DNA from: Chloroflexota bacterium
Lineage (GTDB): Bacteria; Chloroflexota; UBA6077; JACQUR01
Assembly (NCBI GenBank): GCA_016210245.1
Contig: JACQUR010000119.1
Location: 1-12,508 of the forward strand
Length of the DNA stretch: 12,508 bases
Direction: 5' to 3'
Positions 1 to 6,137 of this stretch are shown piece after piece. Below the pieces are notes generated by a model, which saw only the letters and a list, made by a program, of their open reading frames with translations, was not told where the DNA came from and searched no databases. The translations under genes and the position numbers were made by a program. Numbering within the stretch: position 1 is the stretch's first letter; each line of letters starts with the position of its first letter.

Positions 1-20
1 CCCCCGGCCTGCCACGCGGT

Positions 21-44
21 GGGGCAGGCACAGGGGCCTGCCCC
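21..44. repeat. Short GC-rich inverted repeat
   Basis: A 9-bp perfect inverted repeat, GGGGCAGGC (21-29) and GCCTGCCCC (36-44), encloses a 6-nt loop. It lies in the 241-bp stretch ahead of the polymerase-like gene, which holds no credible gene: the reading frames there lack a start signal and merely run over the hairpin and the promoter region. No U-tract follows on either strand, so it is not a classic intrinsic terminator. It looks like one of the dispersed intergenic repeats found throughout this window. Confidence 0.6.
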
Positions 45-203
45 TACGGAGGGGGCGTTGGAGGCGGTCGAGCGGCGAAAGTGCGCAGCTTACGACCATC
101 GTGCCCACTCCCGTGCCCACTCCAATGGGGCTTCCCCCTGTCCCCCTTTTCGAGCGCAGTACGCCGCGCAAGAACTTGAGCCGCACTCAGACTCGGCACC
201 CCG

Positions 204-232
204 TTGCGGGCGCTCGGCAGCGAGCGTATACT
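204..232 (+). promoter_or_regulatory. Putative sigma-70 promoter of the polymerase-like gene, near-leaderless
   Basis: A -10-like TATACT (227-232, 5 of 6 to consensus) follows TTGCGG (204-209, 3 of 6) with exactly 17 bp between them. Transcription would begin about 238-240, only a few bases before the ATG at 242. There is no Shine-Dalgarno-like purine run ahead of that ATG, so a leaderless or near-leaderless transcript is plausible. The -35 is weak and the call is inferential. Confidence 0.4.
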
Positions 233-241
233 GTCCGCCCT

Positions 242-2485
242 ATGGGTTCGAGCCACCTCCTCTTCGGCCAGGATGACACGCCTGGCATCGTCTCTGTCAG
301 CGCCGACCGTGCGGGCCGTGCTGTCGTGTGGCGGCGCGAGGGTGAAACAGTTCACAGCCAGGCTGTGCGCTTCCTCAACTGGTTCCTGGTCCGCGACCCG
401 CAGTTCCTGGCCGATCTGCCCGCGACGCATCTCTCGCCCGGCGACCTGGCCGCCGGCCTGCCCGACCTGCCCGGCGGCCTGGGGGTAGCACGGCTGGCCG
501 GCAACAACCCGTTCTGCTACCTGGTGCTCACCGATCGGCTGCCGGAGCTGGAACCCATCCTGCTCGGCGTCCACTACAAGCGGACCGGTGAGCAGGTGCG
601 GAGCCTGGCCGCGCTGCGGAGCGAGGTCTACTGGCGCCCACCGGTCGAACAATACCTGACCCTCACCGGGCGTACCTATTTCAAAGGCATGGCCTACCCC
701 GAGCTGCGACGCCTCCAGTTCGACCTCGAGACCACCGGCCTGGACGAGACCCGCGACCGCATCTTCATGGTCAGCGTCTCGGATAGCACCGACTTCCGCG
801 CCTGCCTGGACACGGCCGAGATGAGCGAGCGCGAGCTGCTGGAGGCGTTCGTGGCCCTGGTGCGCGCGCGCGACCCGGACGTGCTGGAGAACCACAACCT
901 GTTCGAGTTCGACATCCCCTTCCTCATCCACCGGGCCGCGGCGCTGGGGGTGCGCCTGGCCCTTGGGCGAGACGGCAGCGTCTTCAAGCGCTCGCCAGAC
1001 CAGGTGCGGGTGGGCGAGCGGAGCCAGGCCTTCACCCGCTTCACCCTGGCCGGGCGGGAGATTGTCGACACCCTGCACGCGGTCAAGCGCTATGGCGCGG
1101 GCGACCGCGCCATGCGCTACCACGGCCTCAAGGAGGCCGCGCGCTACTTCGGGTTCGCCCGCAGCGGGCGCGAGTACGTGCAAGGCGCCGAGATCTGGAG
1201 CACGTTCCAGGTCGACCCGGAGCGGGTGCGGCGCTACGGGGCCGACGACGTGGCCGAGGTGGACGAGCTATCCAAGCTGTTGCTGCCTTCCACCTTCGCC
1301 CTGGCGTCCATGGTGCCCAGGCCGTACGAGCGGGTGGCGACCTCCGGCACGGGGCAGGGGCTGGTGGAGCCGCTGCTGGTGCGCGCGTACCTGGCCGCCG
1401 GACACTCCCTGCCCGATGCCCCAGCCAGCGCAGGCACGCTGGCCAGTGCATACCGCCAGGTGTTCACCGGCGGCGTGGCCTTCCGCGTGGTCAAGGCCGA
1501 CGTCGCCTCGCTCTCCCCGAGCGTTCTGCTCAACCACCACCTCGCCCCCCGGGGAGACGAGTTGGATGTGTTCGTCGAGCTGCTGGGCGAGCTGGCCACG
1601 TGGCGGCTACACCACCAGGAGGAGGCCCGAGGGCACGCGCCCGGCACACGCCAGCGGGCGTACCACGACGCGCTCCAGGGGGCGATGAAGGTGTTGATCG
1701 GCTCCTTTCCCGCCAGCCTGAGCGCCAGCTCGTCGCTCTTTGGCGACCGGGGGGCGGCCGCGGAGGTGGCGCGCTGCGGGCGGGAGCTGCTGGGCCAGCT
1801 CCTGGCCGAGCTGGAGCGGCGCGGCGCGGTGTTGATCGAAGCCGACGCCGACGGCGTGTTCTTCAGCGTGCCGGAGGGCTGGTCGGAGGCGGACGAGGTC
1901 CGCCTCCTGGCCGAGGTGAGCGCTCGTCTGCCGGCAGGGGCTCGTGTGGAGCACGAGGGCCGCTATCGCGCCATGTACAGTTACGCCGAGAAGAACTACG
2001 TGCTCCAGGGCTACGACGGCCGGCTGCGCATCGTGGGCAGCGCGTTTCGCTCCGGCAAGCAGGAGCGCTACGCCGAGCGCTTCCTGGTCGAGGCGGTGCG
2101 CCGGCTGCTGGAGGGGGAGCCGACGGCCATCCGGGAGCTGTATCGCGATTCCGTTGCGCACCTGCGCGCTCGCCAGGTGGCGGTGGACGAGCTGTGCGTC
2201 TCGGCCACCCTGACCAAGACGCCGGAGGAGTACCGCCGCGCCCAGCGCCGCGAGGAGCAGTACGAGGTAGTGCTCTCGTCCGGCCGCGCCGCGTGGCGGC
2301 CCGGCCAGCGGGTCCGCTACTATCAAGCCCTTGGCGGGCGCAAGCGCCTGGTGGACGAGTACGCGGACGACTACGACGTGGAGCACTACGCGGCTCGACT
2401 GCGCACCCTCGCGCTGCAGCGCCTCTCGAAAGCGCTGCCGGAGGAGACCCTCCAGACGCTCCTCTCGCTGGATTTTGGATTTTAG
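242..2485 (+). CDS. Family B DNA polymerase-like protein with intact 3'-5' exonuclease and divergent polymerase motifs
   Basis: A 747-residue protein resembling bacterial PolB-type 'DNA polymerase elongation subunit' proteins. The DnaQ-like exonuclease is complete: Exo I FDLETTGL (D161, E163), Exo II HNLFEFD (N219, D224) and Exo III YGADD (Y332, D336). The palm keeps the metal-binding aspartates: motif A D420 in DVASLSPS, and motif C D535/D537 in EADADG. The canonical motif A Tyr, which selects against ribonucleotides, is Ser425. Motif B, normally K-x3-N-S-x-Y-G, reads KVLIGSFPAS at 483-492, so Asn, Tyr and Gly are replaced while the Lys stays. It is probably a repair or translesion-type enzyme, or mainly an exonuclease; this is not settled. 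The ATG at 242 is chosen because family-like sequence begins there and a promoter-like element sits directly upstream; the frame is open from 101, but that extension looks non-coding. The last residues (DFGF) and the stop lie in a heptamer repeat. Confidence 0.85.
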   Translation: MGSSHLLFGQDDTPGIVSVSADRAGRAVVWRREGETVHSQAVRFLNWFLVRDPQFLADLPATHLSPGDLAAGLPDLPGGLGVARLAGNNPFCYLVLTDRLPELEPILLGVHYKRTGEQVRSLAALRSEVYWRPPVEQYLTLTGRTYFKGMAYPELRRLQFDLETTGLDETRDRIFMVSVSDSTDFRACLDTAEMSERELLEAFVALVRARDPDVLENHNLFEFDIPFLIHRAAALGVRLALGRDGSVFKRSPDQVRVGERSQAFTRFTLAGREIVDTLHAVKRYGAGDRAMRYHGLKEAARYFGFARSGREYVQGAEIWSTFQVDPERVRRYGADDVAEVDELSKLLLPSTFALASMVPRPYERVATSGTGQGLVEPLLVRAYLAAGHSLPDAPASAGTLASAYRQVFTGGVAFRVVKADVASLSPSVLLNHHLAPRGDELDVFVELLGELATWRLHHQEEARGHAPGTRQRAYHDALQGAMKVLIGSFPASLSASSSLFGDRGAAAEVARCGRELLGQLLAELERRGAVLIEADADGVFFSVPEGWSEADEVRLLAEVSARLPAGARVEHEGRYRAMYSYAEKNYVLQGYDGRLRIVGSAFRSGKQERYAERFLVEAVRRLLEGEPTAIRELYRDSVAHLRARQVAVDELCVSATLTKTPEEYRRAQRREEQYEVVLSSGRAAWRPGQRVRYYQALGGRKRLVDEYADDYDVEHYAARLRTLALQRLSKALPEETLQTLLSLDFGF

Positions 2486-2612
2486 ATTTTGGATTTTGGA
2501 TTGGAGACCGTGATGCGCACGGCTGAACCACACCTCTCGGCTGGCCGTGGTCCTGGACGGATGCTTCCGAAGCCATATGGTTCTCCAAATCCAAAATCCA
2601 AAATCCAAAATC
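2471..2612. repeat. Heptamer array pair GATTTTG / CCAAAAT, inverted, between polymerase and AIR-synthase-like genes
   Basis: The left arm is GATTTTG, GATTTTA, GATTTTG, GATTTTG and a partial unit (2471-2504). The right arm is a partial unit plus three CCAAAAT units (2585-2611), the reverse complement. About 80 bp lie between the arms. The left arm encodes the final DFGF and TAG stop of the polymerase-like gene. The right arm ends one base before the ATG of the next gene, leaving it no Shine-Dalgarno. The spacer between the arms holds no gene that I can support. Confidence 0.85.
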
Positions 2613-3611
2613 ATGAAGACCGGCAAGCTCTCGCCTGACGAGCTGCGCACCCTGGTGCTGGGCCACCTGGGCGTGCGCCGCCCGGAGGTGCTGGTCCACG
2701 CGGCGCTGGGGGAGGACGCGGCCGCCATCGCCTTCGGCGACGAGGTGTGCGTGCTGTCCACCGACCCCATCACCGGCGCGGTAGAGGGCGCCGGCTGGCT
2801 GGCGGTCCACGTGGCCTGCAACGACGTGGCGGCCATGGGCGCCCGCCCGGTGGGAGTGCTGGCCACGCTGCTCCTGCCCGAGAGCGGGGAGCCGAGCCAG
2901 GTGCTCACCCTGATGGCCGACGTCCACCGCGCGGCTGTGGAGCTGGGGATCGAGGTGCTGGGCGGCCACACCGAGGTGGCGCCGGGGCTTACCAGCAGCC
3001 TGATCTCCATGACCGCCCTCGGCCGGGTGCGGCGCGACCGGCTGGTGACCTCCAGCGGGGCGCGCCCGGGCCACGCGCTGGTGCTGACCAGGGCCGCCGG
3101 GCTGGAGGGCACAGCCATCCTGGCTACCGACCTGGCCCCCGTACTCCGCCGCCACCTGCCGCCGGGCGCGATCGCGGAGGCTCAGGGACTGCGCGGCCTG
3201 CTGAGCGTGGTCCAGGAGGGGGTGGCGGGGGCGGAGCTGGGCGCCAGCGCGATGCACGATCCCACCGAGGGCGGCGTGCTGGGCGCGCTGTTCGAGCTGG
3301 CGGAGGCCTCCGGGGTGGGGTTCGAGGTCTGGGAGCAGGAGATCCCCGTGCTGCCACTGACCCGCCAGGTGTGCGCCGTCTTCGGTGCTGACCCGCTGCG
3401 CCTGGTCTCCAGCGGCGCGCTGCTGATCGCCTGCCCCGACGGCCCGGCGATGGTGCAGGGGCTGCAAGCGCGCGGCCTCGAGGCCCGGCTGATCGGACGA
3501 GTCACGGAGCGCGAGCGCTGGCTTATCACCCCCTCCGGCCGCCAGGCGGTAGGGCCGGTGGAGCGGGATGAGCTGTGGCGGATCCTGGAGCGGGCCAAGG
3601 GTGAAGGGTGA
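2613..3611 (+). CDS. AIR synthase-related (HypE/PurM/SelD superfamily) protein
   Basis: A 332-residue ATP-binding protein of the PurM/HypE/SelD/ThiL superfamily, most like the HypE-like 'AIR synthase' group. Visible hallmarks are GEDAA (33-37) near the N-terminus, STDPI (49-53), the ND pair at 70-71 in the nucleotide/metal region, GGHTEV (117-122), and HDPTEGG (215-221) opening the C-terminal half. True HypE ends in a Cys-terminated tail that carries the cyanide precursor for hydrogenase. This protein ends in ERAKGEG with no Cys, and no hyp genes are nearby, so hydrogenase maturation is unlikely; the substrate is unknown. The ATG at 2613 is preferred: residues from an upstream in-frame ATG at 2547 would simply translate the heptamer repeat. 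There is no Shine-Dalgarno. The final KGEG and stop are supplied by another repeat, so this gene is bounded by arrays on both sides. Confidence 0.8.
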   Translation: MKTGKLSPDELRTLVLGHLGVRRPEVLVHAALGEDAAAIAFGDEVCVLSTDPITGAVEGAGWLAVHVACNDVAAMGARPVGVLATLLLPESGEPSQVLTLMADVHRAAVELGIEVLGGHTEVAPGLTSSLISMTALGRVRRDRLVTSSGARPGHALVLTRAAGLEGTAILATDLAPVLRRHLPPGAIAEAQGLRGLLSVVQEGVAGAELGASAMHDPTEGGVLGALFELAEASGVGFEVWEQEIPVLPLTRQVCAVFGADPLRLVSSGALLIACPDGPAMVQGLQARGLEARLIGRVTERERWLITPSGRQAVGPVERDELWRILERAKGEG

Positions 3612-3684
3612 GGAGTGAAGGGTGAAGGGTGAAGGGTGAAGGGTGAAACTTCACCCTTCACCCTTCACCCTTCACCCTTCACCC
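3599..3684. repeat. Heptamer inverted array GGGTGAA / TTCACCC between convergent genes
   Basis: The left arm has four perfect GGGTGAA units (3620-3647) preceded by three units, two of them variant (3599-3619). The right arm has five TTCACCC units (3650-3684). A 33-bp perfect stem (3615-3647 with 3650-3682) closes on a 2-nt centre, AC. The array lies between two convergent genes and gives both the same last residues, KGEG, and a TGA stop. It could act as a bidirectional hairpin terminator, although no U-tract follows it on either strand. Confidence 0.95.
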
Positions 3685-4519
3685 TTCTCAGCGTTGCCTC
3701 GGCGTCCCGCTCCACCAGCCAGCCAGGGCGGCGGGCGGTGCGGCCGCGGATGGCGCCGGCGGCGACCAGGCACTGCACGAGCTGGGCGTAGTGGGCCTGG
3801 GAGAGGCCGGTGTGGGTACACACCCAGACCCGGCCGGGCAGCAGCCCGTCGGCCGCGGCGCCCTGGTGCAGGGTCCGCACCAGGGCCCCGAGCTCCGGGC
3901 CGAGCTCGCTGGCCGCCACGCCGGGCGGCTTGTCTTGCAGCGTGGCCCGAGCTACGGCGAAGAGGCGCTTGGCCTTGCTGGGATGGAGGCCCAGCGCTGG
4001 GGCCAGGATGCTGAACGAGCGGCGCTCGACCACGTGCTGGGTGAGCACGTCCCGCTCCAGGAGCGGCAGGCGCGCCAGCAGCTCCTGGCAGGCCAGGCGG
4101 TCGTCCCAGGCGCGACCATCATCGCCCGCCCGCTCGTTCATCAGGCGCAGCGCCTCCTCGCTCTCGATGCTGATCACCTGGACGTGGGCCGCGCGGCGCG
4201 CGGGCGAGTGCTTGACGATGTAGCGCTCCAGCGCCCAGGGCAGCGAGCTGACCACATAGGCGCCGAAGGCGCCCAGCTCCGGCTGCCAGCGCTGGGCCAG
4301 CTCGGCCAGGATCACCCAGCTCTGCTGGGCCAGGTCCTGCGCCTCCAGGGCGCCAGGCAGGCGCTGCGCGCCCACGCGGCGCAGGATGTTAGCGATCAGC
4401 GGCTCCAGGGCGTGGTACAGCTCGCCCAGGCGCTGGCGCTGGCCCGCCTGGTAGGCCAGCGCCAGTTGGTCAACGGGAGTTGCCTCGGGCGCGGCCGGCG
4501 GTGCAAGAACTGCGAACAT
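3665..4519 (-). CDS. Sigma-70-like RNA polymerase sigma factor with C-terminal extension
   Basis: A 284-residue protein with the order of a region 2 plus region 4 sigma factor. Region 2 spans about 17-105 and includes EAQDLAQQSWVIL (59-71), which matches the usual core-binding DL-Q-W-L pattern, then the PWALERYIVK helix. Region 4 spans about 147-195: RLPLLERDVLTQHVVE followed by the helix-turn-helix SILAPALGLHPSKAKRLFAVA. About 90 further residues (196-284) look like an added winged-helix-type domain, with TGLSQAHYAQLVQCLVAAGAI resembling a recognition helix; typical ECF sigma factors lack this. It is read from the ATG at 4519 because GAGGTGA lies 6 nt upstream. It sits downstream of, and in the same direction as, two small coupled genes (4613-5175), with only a heptamer array between. 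The last residues (VKGEG) and the stop are repeat-derived. Phage-type or transposon-type regulators are an alternative assignment. Confidence 0.7.
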   Translation of the reverse strand: MFAVLAPPAAPEATPVDQLALAYQAGQRQRLGELYHALEPLIANILRRVGAQRLPGALEAQDLAQQSWVILAELAQRWQPELGAFGAYVVSSLPWALERYIVKHSPARRAAHVQVISIESEEALRLMNERAGDDGRAWDDRLACQELLARLPLLERDVLTQHVVERRSFSILAPALGLHPSKAKRLFAVARATLQDKPPGVAASELGPELGALVRTLHQGAAADGLLPGRVWVCTHTGLSQAHYAQLVQCLVAAGAIRGRTARRPGWLVERDAEATLRRVKGEG

Positions 4520-4534
4520 CCGGAGTCACCTCAT

Positions 4535-4617
4535 AAGTGCTGAGTGCCGAGTGCTGAGTGCTGAGTGCAGGTCCCTCACTCAGCACTCAGCACTCAGCAC
4601 TTAGCACTCAGCTCACT
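4535..4617. repeat. Heptamer inverted array AGTGCTG / CAGCACT
   Basis: Tandem AGTGCTG units (4535-4570, one variant AGTGCCG) face CAGCACT units (about 4575-4612, one variant TAGCACT) across a short GC-rich centre. The stem is long with a few mismatches. It separates the membrane-protein gene from the sigma-like gene on the minus strand. The TGA stop of the former is at its edge and the Shine-Dalgarno of the latter (4526-4532) abuts its other edge. A hairpin here could reduce read-through from the SOS-type promoter into the sigma gene. Confidence 0.9.
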
Positions 4618-4870
4618 GGCGCAGGTAGAAGATCACCAGCCCGATGAGGGTGCTGATGAACGTGCTGGTGACCGCCAGCAGGACGGCGTTGAGCTTGGCC
4701 TCCAGACGCTCGGAGGCGCGCACCAGGTCGTCCAGCCGGGCGGAGGTCACCCGCCCGTAGGCGCAGCCCTTGTCGTCCAGCCGCTGGGCCAGTTCGTGCA
4801 ACTCGTGGCTCGCCTGCGGCGCTGGCTTGCGCCAGCGCCGCACCGCCTGAGCAAGCGGGTCGGAGGTCAT
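4613..4870 (-). CDS. Small holin-like membrane protein, single C-terminal TM segment
   Basis: An 85-residue protein. Residues 1-60 are charged and helical, with an amphipathic stretch (DDLVRASERLEAKLNAVL) ahead of one strongly hydrophobic segment at about 61-83 and a short tail ending LRQ. This architecture resembles XhlA-like haemolysin/holin accessory proteins of phages and PBSX-like elements, but no family motif proves it; a small membrane anchor of another kind is equally possible. The ATG at 4870 is supported by GGAGG 7 nt upstream, and it overlaps the stop of the preceding gene as ATGA (4867-4870), which indicates translational coupling. Both genes would be expressed from the promoter at 5213-5241. 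The gene ends at the edge of a heptamer array. Confidence 0.65.
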   Translation of the reverse strand: MTSDPLAQAVRRWRKPAPQASHELHELAQRLDDKGCAYGRVTSARLDDLVRASERLEAKLNAVLLAVTSTFISTLIGLVIFYLRQ

Positions 4871-5175
4871 GGTTCCGCCTCCAGTTGGGCGCCGACCTCG
4901 TCCAGCACGCGGGCCAGCGACTGAGACAGGCTGTCGGCGGAACGATCGCTCAGCAGGTGCTGGAGGCGCAGCGCCTTGCACAGCGCCTCGATCTGGAGCC
5001 GGACCTCCTTCGGATCGTTGGTGTCCTTGACCTTCTTGATCAGCACCCGCAACAGGGCGATCTCGGCATCGATGCCCTCCAGCTCAGCGGCCTGAGCCAC
5101 CTGGGCCTGTTCCTGTTCGGTCAGATAGAAGGAGAGGTCGCGCCGTCGTCCGGCGCGCCGCCTGGGAGCTGCCAT
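4867..5175 (-). CDS. Small basic helical protein, first gene of the SOS-type operon, function unknown
   Basis: A 102-residue protein I cannot assign. It has an arginine-rich N-terminus (RRRAGRRR, residues 5-12), then a predicted all-helical body with GIDAEIALLRVLIKKV (34-49) and a second helical stretch, RLQIEALCKALRLQHLL. There is no signal peptide or membrane segment. The basic head could bind nucleic acid; this is inference. Two ATGs lie close together (5181 and 5175). The second is preferred because AGGTG lies 6 nt before it, whereas the same AGGTG touches the first. The stop overlaps the start of the holin-like gene by ATGA. A near-consensus promoter and a GAAC-N4-GTTC palindrome precede it, so DNA-damage induction is a reasonable hypothesis. 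Confidence 0.7.
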   Translation of the reverse strand: MAAPRRRAGRRRDLSFYLTEQEQAQVAQAAELEGIDAEIALLRVLIKKVKDTNDPKEVRLQIEALCKALRLQHLLSDRSADSLSQSLARVLDEVGAQLEAEP

Positions 5176-5187
5176 CACCATCACCTG

Positions 5188-5203
5188 TAGAACAGATGTT
5201 CTA
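5188..5203. promoter_or_regulatory. LexA/SOS-box-like operator, perfect palindrome
   Basis: The sequence TAGAACAGATGTTCTA is a perfect 7+2+7 palindrome containing GAAC-N4-GTTC, the core of the LexA (DinR) box of Gram-positive-type bacteria. It lies 10 to 25 nt downstream of the minus-strand -10 element, at about +3 to +19, and 13 to 28 nt before the preferred start codon at 5175, where a bound repressor would block transcription. No lexA gene is in the window, and the box used by this organism is not known to me. Another palindrome-binding repressor is possible. Confidence 0.65.
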
Positions 5204-5212
5204 TCCACAGGC

Positions 5213-5241
5213 ATCATACCCCCGCCCGGGGGTAGCGTCAA
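5213..5241 (-). promoter_or_regulatory. Near-consensus sigma-70 promoter for the 4867-5175 / 4613-4870 operon
   Basis: On the minus strand TTGACG (5241-5236, 5 of 6) and TATGAT (5218-5213, 5 of 6) are separated by exactly 17 bp. Transcription would start near 5206, immediately before the GAAC-N4-GTTC palindrome. It is the strongest promoter-like sequence I found in the window. Downstream are the two small coupled genes and then, past a heptamer array, the sigma-like gene. Confidence 0.7.
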
Positions 5242-5256
5242 GACCCTTTCCCCTTT

Positions 5257-5319
5257 CAGAGAGCTGGAGAGGCGGAGAGACACGGCATCACCGTGTCTCT
5301 CCGCCTCTCCAGCTCTCTG
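5257..5319. repeat. Perfect 29-bp inverted repeat with 5-nt loop
   Basis: The arms 5257-5285 and 5291-5319 are perfect reverse complements, 29 bp each, with loop CATCA. It lies between the stop of the FAH-family gene (5334) and the -35 element of the SOS-type operon (5241), so it insulates the two minus-strand units. The run after the stem on the minus strand is purine-rich (GAAAGGGGAAAGGG), not U-rich, so it is not a standard intrinsic terminator, although so long a stem may still stop or protect transcripts. Confidence 0.9.
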
Positions 5320-5333
5320 CGTGCGGAGCGAGG

Positions 5334-6131
5334 CTACGCGTGGTGGGAGCAGACGGTGCAGGGGACCGAGCGGGCGCCGCGGTCGACCGGGTTGCGCAGC
5401 GTGCCGATGCCCTCGATGGACACCTCCGCCACGTCGCCCGGCTGCATGGGCGCCACGCCGGCCGGCGTGCCGCTGAGGATGACGTCGCCCGGCAACAGCG
5501 TCAGGAAGCCGGAGACGAAGGCGACGATCTGGGGGGCCGAGAAGAGCATCTGGCTCGTGCGACTCGATTGCCGGAGCTCGCCGTTGACCCGCAGCTCGAT
5601 GGCCAGGTCCGACGGGTCCAGGTCGGTCACGATCCACGGCCCGAGCGGGGTGAAGGTATCGAACGACTTGCCCCGGGTGGGGTGTCCGTCGTGCTCCTGG
5701 AACACCCGGTCGGACACGTCGTTCCCGCAGGTGTAGCCGAGGATCGCCGCCACCGCCTCGCTGGCCGAGGCTCGGCGCACCTCCCGCCCGATGGCCACCG
5801 CCAGCTCCGCCTCGGGATCCACCCGGTGCTCGGGATAGGGCACGCGGATCGTCTCGCCCGGGCCGACCACCGAGGTGGCCGACTTGATGAAGAAGCGGGG
5901 TTCTTTGGGAACGGTCTTGCCCCGCTCCAGCGCGTGGGCGGCGTAGTTCTGGCCGAGCAGAATCACCTTCGACGGCTCGCACGGCGCCAGCAGCCGAACC
6001 TCCGACAGCCGTCGCCTCTGGCCGGTCCGCTCCGGCGCCAGGGCAGGAAAACCTGCCAGCTCGGCGATGCTGTCCCCCTCGATCAGTCCATACCGCGGTC
6101 CCTCAGCGGTCACATAGCGTGCAATGCGCAC
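5334..6131 (-). CDS. Fumarylacetoacetate hydrolase family protein (acylpyruvase/HpcE-like)
   Basis: A 265-residue cytoplasmic metalloenzyme of the FAH superfamily, which cleaves C-C bonds in, or isomerises, acylpyruvate-type products of aromatic and related catabolism. Visible motifs: ILLGQNYAAHALE (58-70, with H66 in the usual catalytic position), the metal ligands E107 and E109 in VDPEAELAVAIG and D138 in GNDVSDR, then GKSFDTFTPLGPWIVT (154-169) and LLPGDVILSGTPAGV (212-226). The length fits single-domain family members. The GTG at 6131 is chosen over the open frame reaching 6206, because AGGAGG (6138-6143) is 6 nt before it and the longer version would translate a heptamer repeat (GQWSVVSDQWPLATDQ). 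It is downstream of, and co-directional with, the Fe-S protein gene, so they may form one catabolic unit. The exact substrate cannot be named from sequence. Confidence 0.9.
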   Translation of the reverse strand: MRIARYVTAEGPRYGLIEGDSIAELAGFPALAPERTGQRRRLSEVRLLAPCEPSKVILLGQNYAAHALERGKTVPKEPRFFIKSATSVVGPGETIRVPYPEHRVDPEAELAVAIGREVRRASASEAVAAILGYTCGNDVSDRVFQEHDGHPTRGKSFDTFTPLGPWIVTDLDPSDLAIELRVNGELRQSSRTSQMLFSAPQIVAFVSGFLTLLPGDVILSGTPAGVAPMQPGDVAEVSIEGIGTLRNPVDRGARSVPCTVCSHHA

Positions 6132-6137
6132 TCTTCG

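Noticed and set aside
101..241. Upstream start for the polymerase-like gene
   Set aside because: The extra 47 residues are Pro/Arg-rich without family similarity and cover the promoter-like region; no ribosome binding site supports them.
44..3467. Long minus-strand open frames opposite the polymerase-like and AIR-synthase-like genes
   Set aside because: They are low-complexity Arg/Pro/Ala/Gly-rich antisense readings expected in GC-rich DNA, show no family motifs, run through the heptamer repeats and overlap well-supported genes on the other strand.
2613..3611. Calling this gene hypE
   Set aside because: The C-terminal Cys required for the HypE thiocyanate carrier is missing and no hydrogenase or hyp genes are present in the window.
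3599..3690. CRISPR array
   Set aside because: The units are 7 bp with no unique spacers and form an inverted repeat, which is not CRISPR architecture. The same holds for the other arrays.
3665..5175. Calling the region a prophage
   Set aside because: A sigma-like factor and a holin-like small protein are suggestive, but no capsid, terminase, portal or integrase gene is present in the window.
5257..5319. Classic Rho-independent terminator
   Set aside because: The stem is perfect but no U-tract follows on either strand, so it is recorded as an inverted repeat only.
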